From: Gluconobacter sp. Gdi
Lineage (GTDB): Bacteria; Pseudomonadota; Alphaproteobacteria; Acetobacterales; Acetobacteraceae
Direction: 5' to 3'
DNA: 64,000 nt
NCBI RefSeq assembly: GCF_014132155.1
Contig: NZ_BLJQ01000005.1
Span: forward strand, 124,001 to 188,000
Part shown: in pieces, positions 31,602 through 40,587 of the stretch
How the letters are laid out: every line of letters begins with the position of its first letter
How positions within the stretch are numbered: the first letter of the stretch is position 1
Notes under the pieces: model-generated
Database searches by the model: none
The model's input: only the letters and a program-made list of their open reading frames with translations
Told to the model about the DNA's origin: nothing
Program-made: the position numbers and the translations under genes

Positions 31602-33914
31602 ATGAGACTTCCAGCGTCGAACGTTCCTCAACGTACAAATTTTGGTCCAATGCTTTTTACGGCGCTCCTCCTCTCTGGCACATGTAATGGTGCCTTCGCT
31701 GCTGCAGTTGATGAGGGTTCGCCAGATACACGCAAGAAATCATCTTTAGCGACGAGTAACGCAAAGGAACGTTCCGCTTCAACACAGCCTCACAATGTGC
31801 AGCGCAAACATGTTGCGCAGGCAGATGATACGCCTGGTAGCATCGAACAGCTTCTTGTGCAGGGACATCGACGCAATGCGTCCACAGACGGCACCGGAAC
31901 CTATACGGTTTCCGCGGTCTCCACGACCAAGATGCTCCTCAAACCGATGGATATTCCGCAATCCATCTCTGTTCTCAGCAGTCAACAGATGAAGGACCAG
32001 AATCTCAATACGATTGATGCAGCTCTCAAACAGGTCGCTGGTGTCAACGTTAACATGTACGGTGATGGAACAGGTGGCTATACAGCCCGTGGCTTTTCGC
32101 TTCAGGCTCAGTATGACGGCGTTCCTTCCATGAGCGGTCTGACGTTCAGTCAGCAATACGATTTGTCCATCTACGATCGGATTGAGGTCCTTCGGGGACC
32201 GGATGGAATGCTGCAAGGTTCCAGCACACCAGGCGGAAGTGTCAATTTCGTTCATAAGCGCCCGACAGAGCAGTTCCAGGGGAATGCTTCATTCTCTGCT
32301 GGCTCGTGGAACAACTATCACACCACCTTTGATATTGGCGGCCCCATCGCGAATTCGAAAATCGTCTCAGCACGACTGGTCGTCGCAGGAACAGACCGTA
32401 ATCAGTTCTATAGCAATGCCTACGATCGGCGATGGACGATCTATGGGGTTACGGATGTGCACCTGACGCTTCACGACACACTGACAGTCTCCGTGACGTC
32501 TCAAAGCAACGATACAACCCGCTACATGGGTCTTCCCAGAGCCAGCAATGGTGCAGATCTTGATTTACCTACCAGCACCTTCATAGGCGCGAACTGGGGT
32601 AAGTCCGAAGTGCCCATGACGGAAGTCGAGGCACAACTCGAGCATCTTTTTTCTCATGGTTGGCGTGGGCGCTTCAACTACCGTCATCGGATCTCAGCCA
32701 CGACGCTGCAATACGCTTATCTCAACGCTTATAATGCCGGCGCAAAGAGTGGGAATTTCGTCGAGGCCAACACACGCTACGATGAGACCAATGACGGTCT
32801 GGACGCCTACGTCACTGGGCCTCTTCATCTTTTTGGACAGAAACACGTCCTGATGATGGGAGCGAACTATGACCGTTACCTCTATGAAGGCGGGGGCGCC
32901 AGTGCAAACTCTCGCACCTATACGGCCCTGGCTGGAATCCCGATCAGTGCTAACAATGCCATCCCGTCCCTTGCCCTCCCTACAATCACCAATCGCTATT
33001 GGGAGCCGTCCACACAATGGGGCGTTTATGGTCAGGCGCAGATCAAACCGATCTCAAGCTTTGCTATCCTGATCGGTGGACGCGTTAGCGGGTACGTCAG
33101 CAAGACACGTCGAATCTCGCCCTATGTGGGCAGAACCAACACAGATATCGACCAGCAAGGCATTCTGACGCCCTATATTGGCGGGGTTTGGCACTTGCGA
33201 CCGAACATCTCAATGTATGCCAGTTACGTCTCCACCTTCTCGCCCCAGTCCGTCTTTGACACAACGGGACGTCTTGCGCCTGTCCGCGGCAATCAGCTTG
33301 AAGGAGGCATCAAGGGAGAGTTCTTCCGCGGACACCTCGGTATGACCCTGTCTGGCTACAAGATCATCCAGAAAAATGAGGCTATTTATAACGGCACAAT
33401 CGGCGCCATCTGTGGCCCCGGTGGCATAGATGACTGCTACGTCGCCACAGGTAAGACGCGCAGTCAGGGCGCAGAAGCAGAATTGATCGGCCGCCCCCTG
33501 GAGGGCTGGGACATCAATGCCAGCTATACGTACAACGATAACAGGATCGTCAATAACGGTAGCGCGACACAGTCTGGCCTGACCTATGCTGGCAACTCAC
33601 CCAAACATCTATGGAAACTCTGGACACATTACCGTTTCGAACCCTATCGCGGTGCGCAGAAAAACGTCTGGAGCATTGGCGGCGGGCTCAATGCGCAGAC
33701 CAGTACCTTCGGGACAAACCGCACCGTAACGCAGGGTGGATATATCATCGGATCCATTCAGGCGGGATACCAGTGGAACAAGTATCTTTCCCTCTCCGCG
33801 ACGCTCAATAACATTGCCAACAAGCGCTATTATCAGCGCTTGGGCAATCTCTACTACTACAACTATTATGGAGAGCCGCGGAACTTCATGTTCACACTCA
33901 GGTCGAATTTCTGA
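31602..33914 (+). CDS. TonB-dependent siderophore receptor (FhuE/FoxA-like)
   Basis: A 770-residue outer-membrane receptor. A signal peptide (LFTALLLSGTCNGAFAA) and a Ser/Thr/Gln-rich linker precede the TonB box IEQLLVQG. The plug has MDIPQSISVLSSQQMKDQNLNTIDAALKQVAGV, YTARGFSLQ..YDGVPS and IEVLRGPDGMLQGSSTPGGSVNFV, the pattern of hydroxamate/ferric siderophore receptors (FhuE, FoxA, PupA). The barrel ends in FMFTLRSNF. A Fur-box-like site upstream supports iron regulation. No FecI/FecR partner or siderophore biosynthesis gene is next to it, so it probably takes up a foreign siderophore. Confidence 0.9.
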   Translation: MRLPASNVPQRTNFGPMLFTALLLSGTCNGAFAAAVDEGSPDTRKKSSLATSNAKERSASTQPHNVQRKHVAQADDTPGSIEQLLVQGHRRNASTDGTGTYTVSAVSTTKMLLKPMDIPQSISVLSSQQMKDQNLNTIDAALKQVAGVNVNMYGDGTGGYTARGFSLQAQYDGVPSMSGLTFSQQYDLSIYDRIEVLRGPDGMLQGSSTPGGSVNFVHKRPTEQFQGNASFSAGSWNNYHTTFDIGGPIANSKIVSARLVVAGTDRNQFYSNAYDRRWTIYGVTDVHLTLHDTLTVSVTSQSNDTTRYMGLPRASNGADLDLPTSTFIGANWGKSEVPMTEVEAQLEHLFSHGWRGRFNYRHRISATTLQYAYLNAYNAGAKSGNFVEANTRYDETNDGLDAYVTGPLHLFGQKHVLMMGANYDRYLYEGGGASANSRTYTALAGIPISANNAIPSLALPTITNRYWEPSTQWGVYGQAQIKPISSFAILIGGRVSGYVSKTRRISPYVGRTNTDIDQQGILTPYIGGVWHLRPNISMYASYVSTFSPQSVFDTTGRLAPVRGNQLEGGIKGEFFRGHLGMTLSGYKIIQKNEAIYNGTIGAICGPGGIDDCYVATGKTRSQGAEAELIGRPLEGWDINASYTYNDNRIVNNGSATQSGLTYAGNSPKHLWKLWTHYRFEPYRGAQKNVWSIGGGLNAQTSTFGTNRTVTQGGYIIGSIQAGYQWNKYLSLSATLNNIANKRYYQRLGNLYYYNYYGEPRNFMFTLRSNF

Positions 33915-33922
33915 GGGATATT

Positions 33923-34123
33923 TCAGACGGCTTCATAAGCTCTCTGCAAATGGGCGGGGCTCCATAGGTAAGGATCTACCGCGTTCAGAGCTTGTGGGGC
34001 CGTTTTTTCGGTATGTGTATCCGGTCCGGTCGTTCCAGGATCGGTCTGTCTAGACCACAATAATATCATGATAAGTCCGGCAACCACGACAATGATTGTC
34101 AAAAAAACCCAGCGTCTCTCCAT
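33923..34123 (-). CDS. Small single-pass membrane protein, unknown function
   Basis: A 66-residue protein. The N-terminal MERRW is followed by one hydrophobic helix (VFLTIIVVVAGLIMILLW), then a polar Thr/Pro-rich stretch and PQALNAVDPYLWSPAHLQRAYEAV. GGGAG eight bases before ATG 34123 supports translation from that codon and not from the ATG 21 bases upstream. It is convergent with the siderophore receptor gene (9 bases between stops) and lies downstream of the CYTH/CHAD gene, about 100 bases away. I do not recognise a family. Confidence 0.6.
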   Translation of the reverse strand: MERRWVFLTIIVVVAGLIMILLWSRQTDPGTTGPDTHTEKTAPQALNAVDPYLWSPAHLQRAYEAV

Positions 34124-34225
34124 GATCTTTACTCCCGGCAGCAATCAGCCATATTCGTCGGCCGCCTCTGAGAATCATAAGCCAGAGCATGACCAAGGGT
34201 TTCCGCTACACACAAGGAAATAACC

Positions 34226-35722
34226 TCACTCGCACCAGAGCGGGGCATCTTTCGAAAAATTCTTCCATCGTTTGGGGAGTTTCTTAAGGATCTTCTTCCG
34301 ATCCTGATGTGCAGCCTGGATGATCGCGTCCCCTGCCTCGGCTAGATCCGGCCTTTCCCGGATCGCCTGGTTCACCAGGGCCTCTGCTGTTGCGGCATCA
34401 TTGAAACGACCGAACAGTTCCTGCAAATCCTTGCAATGGCTCATGTAGGTTTCGAGGTGGCGGCCCTTATAAAGGGGAAGAACAGTCTCGATACTGTATC
34501 GCAGCCCTTTCAATGCCTTGCGGACGTTATGAAGCTGCAGGTCTGATAGTTTCCCGATATGACGCCCCCGATGCTGGACCTTGCGCGCCATTCTATCCAG
34601 CAAAACAGGCGCATGATCTTCCAAAAGTGCTCCGGTGAGTTTTGGCCCAAAGACAGCAGCGGGATCTTCCGTACTCTGCCCCAAAGAAAGCAGTGCAGAA
34701 GTTATGCGCGGATCGGTCAAATTCTGCCGCATCTGCCCTAAAGCGTCTGATCGTCTTTCTTCTGCAAATTGGCTAAATTCGGCCCGAGCCTTTTCGGTCA
34801 TGTGGTTCGGTACAATCTCCGTCAGGAAAACATCCCAATCTCTGACATTCCCAAGAGACCGTCCAATTTTCTGCAACACCATCGCCTCATTCGCAAACGC
34901 GCCTTTTGGAAACAGAGGGCGAAAGGCTTTCAGGATTGTCCGTAGCCGCCGAAGAGCCACTCGCATCTGGTGAACGCCCGCGACGCTTCCCTGCTCGGCT
35001 GACGGCTGAAGGGTCAGAAAAGCCGCCAGAAGCCCTCGGACAGACTGGCTCCAGCCCTCCCCAACAGTTACATCACCTGTAAAGACAGGGGCTTTAATCA
35101 TCGCACCATCGGGATAGAGGCCTGTTGCCAGCCGGACGCCCCTCATAGGAACGGTCTCCCCGGTCAGCCAGATGGGCAGATCATTCAGGGTCTGCGCCAT
35201 GCCGTAGAGACTGCTCACATCCCCTCTGACCAGCATCAGATCCAACGTACAAACAGCTTCCGCCAATTCTCCAGCCTGCACCGATCCGCGAGATAGAGTA
35301 ATCCTGATGGTGTGACCATCAGACGCCTGCTCCCCCTGTAACTGCCAGAAATCCGATCGGTATATTGGGAGCAATGCACCTGAAAGATCCAGGTTCGCAG
35401 CCGGAGTGGCTTCAAGCAGCGTTGTCTCGGGACGTAATCCCTTCCTGGACCAGACCCATCGTTCTGAAGACTTCATATTCGGTAAGCCAGACCATGCTAC
35501 AGGCTCCAGCCCCTGAACCGAAAAACGGCCTTCCCGCCCTGTGCACAGCGCCCAATCATGGCGAGACAGCAGACACGATGCCGTGTCATGAAACGTCCAG
35601 ACCCGATGGCGAGGCCTGATACTTTTCAACGATGGAGCAATAATCGGGTGATGTCGAATGAGAGGCCATGCTTCTGGCAGAAAGCGAAATGTCATACGTT
35701 GCGGCAAAAGGCTTCGGATCAT
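34226..35722 (-). CDS. CYTH-CHAD domain protein (inorganic polyphosphate-related)
   Basis: A 498-residue protein. The C-terminal half (from about residue 235) is a CHAD domain, recognisable from VAGVHQMRVALRRLRTILKAFRPLFP, then RDWDVFL and LHNVRKALKGLRYSIE; conserved His/Arg/Lys residues of CHAD bind polyphosphate. The N-terminal 220 residues correspond to a diverged CYTH-like region (FHDTASCLLSRHDWALCTG); the usual ExExK signature of CYTH triphosphatases is not obvious, so catalysis there is doubtful. GGAGGGGAAAG stands before ATG 35722, which is chosen over further upstream starts. The gene is 50 bases downstream of the glucan phosphorylase gene in the same direction. Confidence 0.82.
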   Translation of the reverse strand: MIRSLLPQRMTFRFLPEAWPLIRHHPIIAPSLKSIRPRHRVWTFHDTASCLLSRHDWALCTGREGRFSVQGLEPVAWSGLPNMKSSERWVWSRKGLRPETTLLEATPAANLDLSGALLPIYRSDFWQLQGEQASDGHTIRITLSRGSVQAGELAEAVCTLDLMLVRGDVSSLYGMAQTLNDLPIWLTGETVPMRGVRLATGLYPDGAMIKAPVFTGDVTVGEGWSQSVRGLLAAFLTLQPSAEQGSVAGVHQMRVALRRLRTILKAFRPLFPKGAFANEAMVLQKIGRSLGNVRDWDVFLTEIVPNHMTEKARAEFSQFAEERRSDALGQMRQNLTDPRITSALLSLGQSTEDPAAVFGPKLTGALLEDHAPVLLDRMARKVQHRGRHIGKLSDLQLHNVRKALKGLRYSIETVLPLYKGRHLETYMSHCKDLQELFGRFNDAATAEALVNQAIRERPDLAEAGDAIIQAAHQDRKKILKKLPKRWKNFSKDAPLWCE

Positions 35723-35772
35723 TGTTCTTTCCCCTCCAGCATGACCACTCATGAAGCGTAAGCCCTCATGCC

Positions 35773-38283
35773 CTAACGTTGCCAGAGGATAAAAGGAGCT
35801 TCCAGCGGAACGCTGAGAATGTCTTCTGCTGGAATGATCCGTAGCGTACACTCTGCCGCAGGCGCAGGGAGCTCGGTCTCAAGAGTATAGGCAATCCAAC
35901 CATCTTGAAGATGATGTTCTGCCTGTGTCAGGGACTTGATGCGTGGATGACCATTCTGCGGATTGGCATAGAACTGAACACTAAACAAAGCAGGGTCGAG
36001 CATACCGGGATGAATGAATGCATGAGCTTTCTGTTCTCCCCCACTCTCGGGAATGACAACCTCACCGATCCTGAGACTACTCCAACCGGCAGAGAGGGCT
36101 TTCTGCTGGTCCAGAACTGTTCCAGCATCCTCCCCGTGTTCGGTCAAGCGGCGTCTGTAGCGCTGTGCGCCTGTTAGATAGAACTGTTCCGTATAGTCGC
36201 GAACCGTTCGGTTCGCGGAAAACTGAGGCGTCAGACGCGCCATGCTTTCGCGCATTTTCGCCACCCATGCGCGCGGTATTCCGCTGGGAACGCGTTCATA
36301 GAACTCAGGAAGAACATGCTCTTCCAATAGTCTGTAAAGTTCCTGCGCGTCAGAATGGTCATAAGCCGGATCTCCCGCATGTTCCAGACCATCCCCGAGC
36401 GCCCAGCCAACTGCTGGCGCATAGGCCTCAGCCCACCATCCATCGAGTTCCGACAGGTTCAGGCCACCATTCACCAAAACTTTCATGCCGCTGGTTCCGC
36501 TGGCCTCCCAAGGGCGCCGCGGTGTGTTCAGCCACAGATCCACCCCCTGAACCATTTTCTGCGCCAGAGCCATGTCGTAATCGGCGAGGAATATGACTTT
36601 CCCTACGATATCCTGACGTTGGCAGAAGCGGACCCAGCGCGTGATCATAGCTTGCCCCTCCTGATCACGCGGATGAGCTTTACCTGAAAGAATGATCTGA
36701 ACCGGGCGATCAGCATGTCGCAACAGACGGACGAGCCGTTCCTCGTCGTACAATAGAAGGTCCGGGCGCTTGTAAGTGGCAAACCTCCGCGCAAACCCGA
36801 TTGTCAGAGCCTCCGGGTTCAGGGTTGGCGCGGGCAGACACCATAGCCCGTCTTCACCAACGATACATTGCCGGGCAGAGAGCTCCTCTCCCAGAGCCTG
36901 AACAAATCCTGCGCGGGACTCACACCGGCTGTTCCAAAGAGTCGTGTCGTCAAGGCGCCGCACAGCATCGCCCAGACCTTCCAGATTGCCTTCCCACCGA
37001 CTTCTCCCCCCGACCTGGGTCCAAAGTTCATCAGCCGCTACTGAATCCCAGGTCGGAGTGTGAACGCCGTTTGTCACATGAGAGACTGGGACTTCGCTTT
37101 GTGGCCACCGCGGGAATAAGGGCGTGAACAGGGACCGGCTGACAGCTCCATGCAACTGGCTCACGCCATTGACAGCACCGCTGCACCGAACGGCCAGATA
37201 AGCCATATTGAAGAATTCATCGCCATTCTCTGGATCAAGCCGCCCTAGCGCAAGAAAATCCTGAATGGGCATCCCGAGACGCTCTTCGGCATAGAATGTG
37301 AGATGGCTTTCGATGAGTTTGGGCGGGAAAAGATCAAACCCGGCGGGCACAGCAGTGTGGGTTGTGAAGATTGTTCCAGCGCGGACAATAGCCCGAGCCT
37401 GCGCGAACGGGATTTCCTCTTCTTCCGAAAGGCAGCGGGCCCTCTCCAGCGCTGCGAATGCTGCATGTCCCTCGTTCAGATGGCAAATATCTGGCCGGTG
37501 CCCTAAAGCATGCAGCAATCTCCAGCCCCCAATTCCCAGCACCATCTCCTGCCGTAAGCGAAGCTCTGCATCTCCCCCATAAAGCTGAGTTGTAATGCAG
37601 CGAACAGCCGGAGGATTGGACGGATCGTTCGTATCCAGAAGATAAAGGGTTGCCCGGCCTACAACGGCTTTCCAGGCCCGAAGCCAGATTTCACCCGTCG
37701 CTGTCTGAACAGAAAGTCGGAACCAGTCCCCGTCCGGGGTCAGGACTGGCTGTATTGGAAGCTGGTCAGGATCATTAAACGGATAGAGCGCGCGCTGCTC
37801 GCCTGCTGGGGTAATGACCTGGCGAAAGTATCCCTGCGCATAAAGGAGCCCGACAGCGACAACAGGAACACCCAGATCACTCGCCGCCTTAAGCTGATCA
37901 GCGGCCACATTTCCGAGACCACCAGAATAGATCGGGAGTGCCTCGCTAAGCATATATTCCATGCTGAAATAGGCGACCTCAGACAGCTCCGTTTGACTAT
38001 GGTTTTCCGCAAACCATGTTGGACGTTCGAGCTCATATTTGCGGCGCTCTATACTGGCTTTTAGAAGACGCCGAACGTCCGTATTCTGCAGAGCATCGCG
38101 TAGCTGAGCCTTGGGTGTGCGGGTCAGAGTGATCCATGGATTATGAGTTCTGTCCCAGAGGTCCGGATTGATCATCTGCCAAAGCAGATCCGCCTCGTGA
38201 TTCCATGTCCAATGCAGATCAAGCGCCAGCATTCGCAGAGCTGCTTCTGCTGCACGCGGCATACGAGGAGACGTGTCGACCAT
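35773..38283 (-). CDS. glgP: Alpha-glucan phosphorylase (GlgP, type with DUF3417)
   Basis: An 836-residue cytoplasmic phosphorylase that removes glucose-1-phosphate from glycogen or maltodextrin ends with phosphate, using pyridoxal phosphate. The N-terminal DUF3417-like region (LDLHWTWNHEADLLWQMINPDLWD) and core motifs EYMLSEALPIYSGGLGNVAAD and CHLNEGHAAFAALE identify the bacterial/archaeal GlgP subgroup. EASGTSGMKVLVNGGLNLSELDGW carries the PLP lysine. The length is usual for this subgroup. GGGAG precedes ATG 38283. No other glycogen genes are near; the CYTH/CHAD gene follows in the same direction. Confidence 0.9.
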   Translation of the reverse strand: MVDTSPRMPRAAEAALRMLALDLHWTWNHEADLLWQMINPDLWDRTHNPWITLTRTPKAQLRDALQNTDVRRLLKASIERRKYELERPTWFAENHSQTELSEVAYFSMEYMLSEALPIYSGGLGNVAADQLKAASDLGVPVVAVGLLYAQGYFRQVITPAGEQRALYPFNDPDQLPIQPVLTPDGDWFRLSVQTATGEIWLRAWKAVVGRATLYLLDTNDPSNPPAVRCITTQLYGGDAELRLRQEMVLGIGGWRLLHALGHRPDICHLNEGHAAFAALERARCLSEEEEIPFAQARAIVRAGTIFTTHTAVPAGFDLFPPKLIESHLTFYAEERLGMPIQDFLALGRLDPENGDEFFNMAYLAVRCSGAVNGVSQLHGAVSRSLFTPLFPRWPQSEVPVSHVTNGVHTPTWDSVAADELWTQVGGRSRWEGNLEGLGDAVRRLDDTTLWNSRCESRAGFVQALGEELSARQCIVGEDGLWCLPAPTLNPEALTIGFARRFATYKRPDLLLYDEERLVRLLRHADRPVQIILSGKAHPRDQEGQAMITRWVRFCQRQDIVGKVIFLADYDMALAQKMVQGVDLWLNTPRRPWEASGTSGMKVLVNGGLNLSELDGWWAEAYAPAVGWALGDGLEHAGDPAYDHSDAQELYRLLEEHVLPEFYERVPSGIPRAWVAKMRESMARLTPQFSANRTVRDYTEQFYLTGAQRYRRRLTEHGEDAGTVLDQQKALSAGWSSLRIGEVVIPESGGEQKAHAFIHPGMLDPALFSVQFYANPQNGHPRIKSLTQAEHHLQDGWIAYTLETELPAPAAECTLRIIPAEDILSVPLEAPFILWQR

Positions 38284-38559
38284 AGAACCGGAACTCCCAT
38301 GACTGTCCGTGACCAGCTCTCTGGAGGTATGGCCATTTCAGTGAACAGGACAGATTGCGTACATTAAGCAACTGGGGCGCTAACGCATGAGAACCAGGGA
38401 AGGATAAGGTGAACCCGCTGCCAGACATGCTTCGTGACATCACATTTTCTGATAAGCGCACGAAAGAAGGTGGGCTTTAGCTAAAAACCTCTGTTCCCCT
38501 CATCCGTTTGCTATGAACGGCGCTGTTCTTCAAGAACTGCCCCATTAATGAGGTGCGTC

Positions 38560-39675
38560 ATGCTCCGGAAGCTTCTGCTCGTCTCAATAATAGGTTCATG
38601 CGTTGTCCCGTCAGCATGGGGTGCTCCCTCCACGAAAAATTTGTCTGTCGCTCGGGGCTTCCATCTAGAGATCGTATCCGCTGATGTCCGTGGTGCGCGG
38701 GAAATTGCCCTTGGAGACAGGGGAACTATTTTCCTTGGCTCGATGGGGCCCGGAAAGGTCTATGCCGTCTCCAGTGTTGGGAATCCCGGAAAACCGGTTC
38801 AGGTCCGAACTGTCGCCAGTGCCCTCGAGACGCCTTCAGGCGTCGCATTTCACGACGGAGATCTCTATATCGCTGAACCAGAAAGACTTCTGGTTTTAAG
38901 AGATATCGAAGATCATCTGGATGATCCCCCCAAACCGGAAGTCATCACAGATCATTTGCCCTTCAGTGACGGTGACCATTTTTGGAAGTTTATCGCCTTC
39001 GGGCCAGATGGAAGGCTTTACGTGACCATCGGGGCGCCCTGCAACGTCTGCGATGTTGGGCGTGATTTTGGAAAAATCATCAGCCTGAAGCCCGACGGCA
39101 CCGACAGGCAGGACGTGGCTTACGGCATTCGCAACTCAGTTGGTCTAGCATGGCGAAAAACAGGAAAGGACCTGTGGTTTACGGATAACGGCCGCGATAT
39201 GATGGGCGATGACGTCCCTTCTGACGAATTAAACACCCTTACACGGCCCCAACAGTCTTTCGGCTATCCGTATTGCCATCAGGGAGATGTCCCCGATCCC
39301 CATTACGGAACAGACCACTCCTGCGGTGAGTTTACTCCGCCGGTCCTGAAGCTAGGGGCCCATGTCGCAGCATTAGGTTTGCGATTTTACGAAGGCCCTG
39401 CCGCGTCACGTTCCTTAAATGGTGCATTGCTGATTGCAGAACATGGGTCGTGGAACCGGAGCGTTCCATCAGGGTATCAGGTCGTTACAGTAAAATTTGA
39501 TAGTACAGACCATCCACAGCAACCAGAGCCCTTAATCTGGGGTTTTCGGCGGAACGGACGGACTTTTGGCCGCCCGGCAGATGTTCAACCAATGCCTGAC
39601 GGCAGCATTCTCGTTAGTGACGATTTTTCCGGCTCGCTCTACAGGCTGACTTATGCCTCTGCCGTACAAAAATAA
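38560..39675 (+). CDS. PQQ-dependent sugar dehydrogenase (glucose/sorbosone dehydrogenase family)
   Basis: A 371-residue exported beta-propeller enzyme. The signal peptide LRKLLLVSIIGSCVVPSAWG is followed by repeated blades with the GSDH motifs GFHLEIVSADVRGAREIALGD, GVAFHDGDLYIAE, FGPDGRLYVTIGAPCN, YGIRNSVGLAW, LWFTDNGRD and ALLIAEHGSWNRS. Family members are soluble aldose or L-sorbosone dehydrogenases using PQQ in the periplasm. ATG 38560 is preferred over 38548 because GAGG lies seven bases before it. The extra cysteines (APCNVCDVG) may form a disulfide. It stands alone between the glycogen phosphorylase gene and two tiny membrane peptides. Confidence 0.83.
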   Translation: MLRKLLLVSIIGSCVVPSAWGAPSTKNLSVARGFHLEIVSADVRGAREIALGDRGTIFLGSMGPGKVYAVSSVGNPGKPVQVRTVASALETPSGVAFHDGDLYIAEPERLLVLRDIEDHLDDPPKPEVITDHLPFSDGDHFWKFIAFGPDGRLYVTIGAPCNVCDVGRDFGKIISLKPDGTDRQDVAYGIRNSVGLAWRKTGKDLWFTDNGRDMMGDDVPSDELNTLTRPQQSFGYPYCHQGDVPDPHYGTDHSCGEFTPPVLKLGAHVAALGLRFYEGPAASRSLNGALLIAEHGSWNRSVPSGYQVVTVKFDSTDHPQQPEPLIWGFRRNGRTFGRPADVQPMPDGSILVSDDFSGSLYRLTYASAVQK

Positions 39676-39678
39676 GTA

Positions 39679-39798
39679 TCATAGAGTTGGAAGAGCCGGC
39701 ACGGGTGCAGCGACCCGCCGGACAGTTTGAACAGAGGCTATCCGCAGCCAGAAACGGGTGACGATAGCCCCCAGTAGAATCATGAGAAAATAACGCAT
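39679..39798 (-). CDS. 39-residue membrane peptide, unknown
   Basis: A short open frame with start ATG 39798 and stop at 39681-39679. It encodes a peptide with one hydrophobic helix (YFLMILLGAIVTRFWL) and a basic/proline-rich tail (VRRVAAPVPALP). A strong ribosome-binding sequence, AAGGGGAA, lies about seven bases upstream. It ends three bases after the convergent dehydrogenase gene's stop. No family recognised. Confidence 0.5.
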   Translation of the reverse strand: MRYFLMILLGAIVTRFWLRIASVQTVRRVAAPVPALPTL

Positions 39799-39914
39799 AT
39801 CATTCCCCTTTTCAGAGGTTATCGTGAAGCATAAACTTGGCGAATATGCGCAGGAACTATGGCAAACGTGATTCAGAACGTAACAGTTCCCGTTCTGAAT
39901 AAGGAGAAAATAAA

Positions 39915-40034
39915 ATGTCTTTTGGTATTATTATTCTGGTGACCCTTGTGGCGGTACTTTTTATTCTCGGGCCCATTCTTGTTGCCGTCGGCGCAGCCGC
40001 TTGGATTAACGATCGTTTTCTGAGCCGAAAATAA
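39915..40034 (+). CDS. 39-residue membrane peptide, unknown
   Basis: A short frame with ATG 39915 preceded by AAGGAGAAAATAAA, a near-ideal ribosome-binding site. It encodes a single hydrophobic helix (FGIIILVTLVAVLFILGP, continuing ILVAVGAAAW) and a charged C-terminus NDRFLSRK. It is divergent from the similar-sized peptide at 39679-39798 and overlaps the end of the convergent phosphatase-like gene by 29 bases. No family recognised; the organisation resembles small membrane stress peptides, but this is only a resemblance. Confidence 0.55.
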   Translation: MSFGIIILVTLVAVLFILGPILVAVGAAAWINDRFLSRK

Positions 40035-40587
40035 CTTCAAACGTTATTCTATTGTTTGGAACGGACACGGCCTGGACCCGCCACGTCCTGTAAAAAGAGA
40101 GGACGCTCCAACTCTGCGGAAGAATATCCAGCTTCTCCACCGCTTCTGCATTCAGGCCCATGGCCAGCAAAGTCAAGGCTCGCACGACCTCAGCGTCCAC
40201 TCCCAAAATTAAGGGATTTTGCGCCTCCCTGATGTCTGATAGCCACCCGGCAAGACGGGCATACATTTTGGTCCGGCTCTCACCAGCCGGCGGTGAAAAA
40301 TCGGGGTCCATCATCCATTGTGCCAGACTTACTGGCGATAGGGTTTTAAGGCTCTGTCCGCACCAATCACCATAGTCATGGCCCCTAAGTCGCTCATCCA
40401 CGGTAACAGGACACTCGGAATGAGCCTCAAGCCATGCTGCATCAGAGTTGCACCCTGTCAGGATGGGCAGGGACTTTGGCCAAAAACTCCCTTCCAGGCA
40501 CTCTGTGTTACGTTGTTCACCGCTCTCGGGGAAAACGCTCCGCTTCACAGATGGGTATGGGGGGAGAGCAAAACAGAACAGCTTCAT
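40006..40587 (-). CDS. Degenerate histidine-phosphatase-like protein in the cobalamin cluster
   Basis: A 193-residue protein that aligns by eye with histidine phosphatases of the CobC/PhoE type in its middle (VDERLRGHDYGDWCGQSL, PAGESRTKMYARLAGWL). The N-terminal catalytic RHG motif is absent: the strand reads KLFCFALPPYPSV. The second catalytic His, normally in a SHG motif, is replaced in LGVDAEVVRALTLLAMG. It therefore probably lacks phosphatase activity. Its ATG (40587) overlaps the cobC decarboxylase stop as ATGA, showing translational coupling with a corrin gene. A normal family member lies at 63010-63561. It might be a structural or regulatory partner. Confidence 0.65.
   Translation of the reverse strand: MKLFCFALPPYPSVKRSVFPESGEQRNTECLEGSFWPKSLPILTGCNSDAAWLEAHSECPVTVDERLRGHDYGDWCGQSLKTLSPVSLAQWMMDPDFSPPAGESRTKMYARLAGWLSDIREAQNPLILGVDAEVVRALTLLAMGLNAEAVEKLDILPQSWSVLSFYRTWRVQAVSVPNNRITFEVIFGSENDR

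Noticed and set aside
31369-31650. 93-codon minus-strand frame in the siderophore receptor leader
   Set aside because: Covers the promoter and Fur-like site of the receptor gene; no ribosome-binding site or family features.
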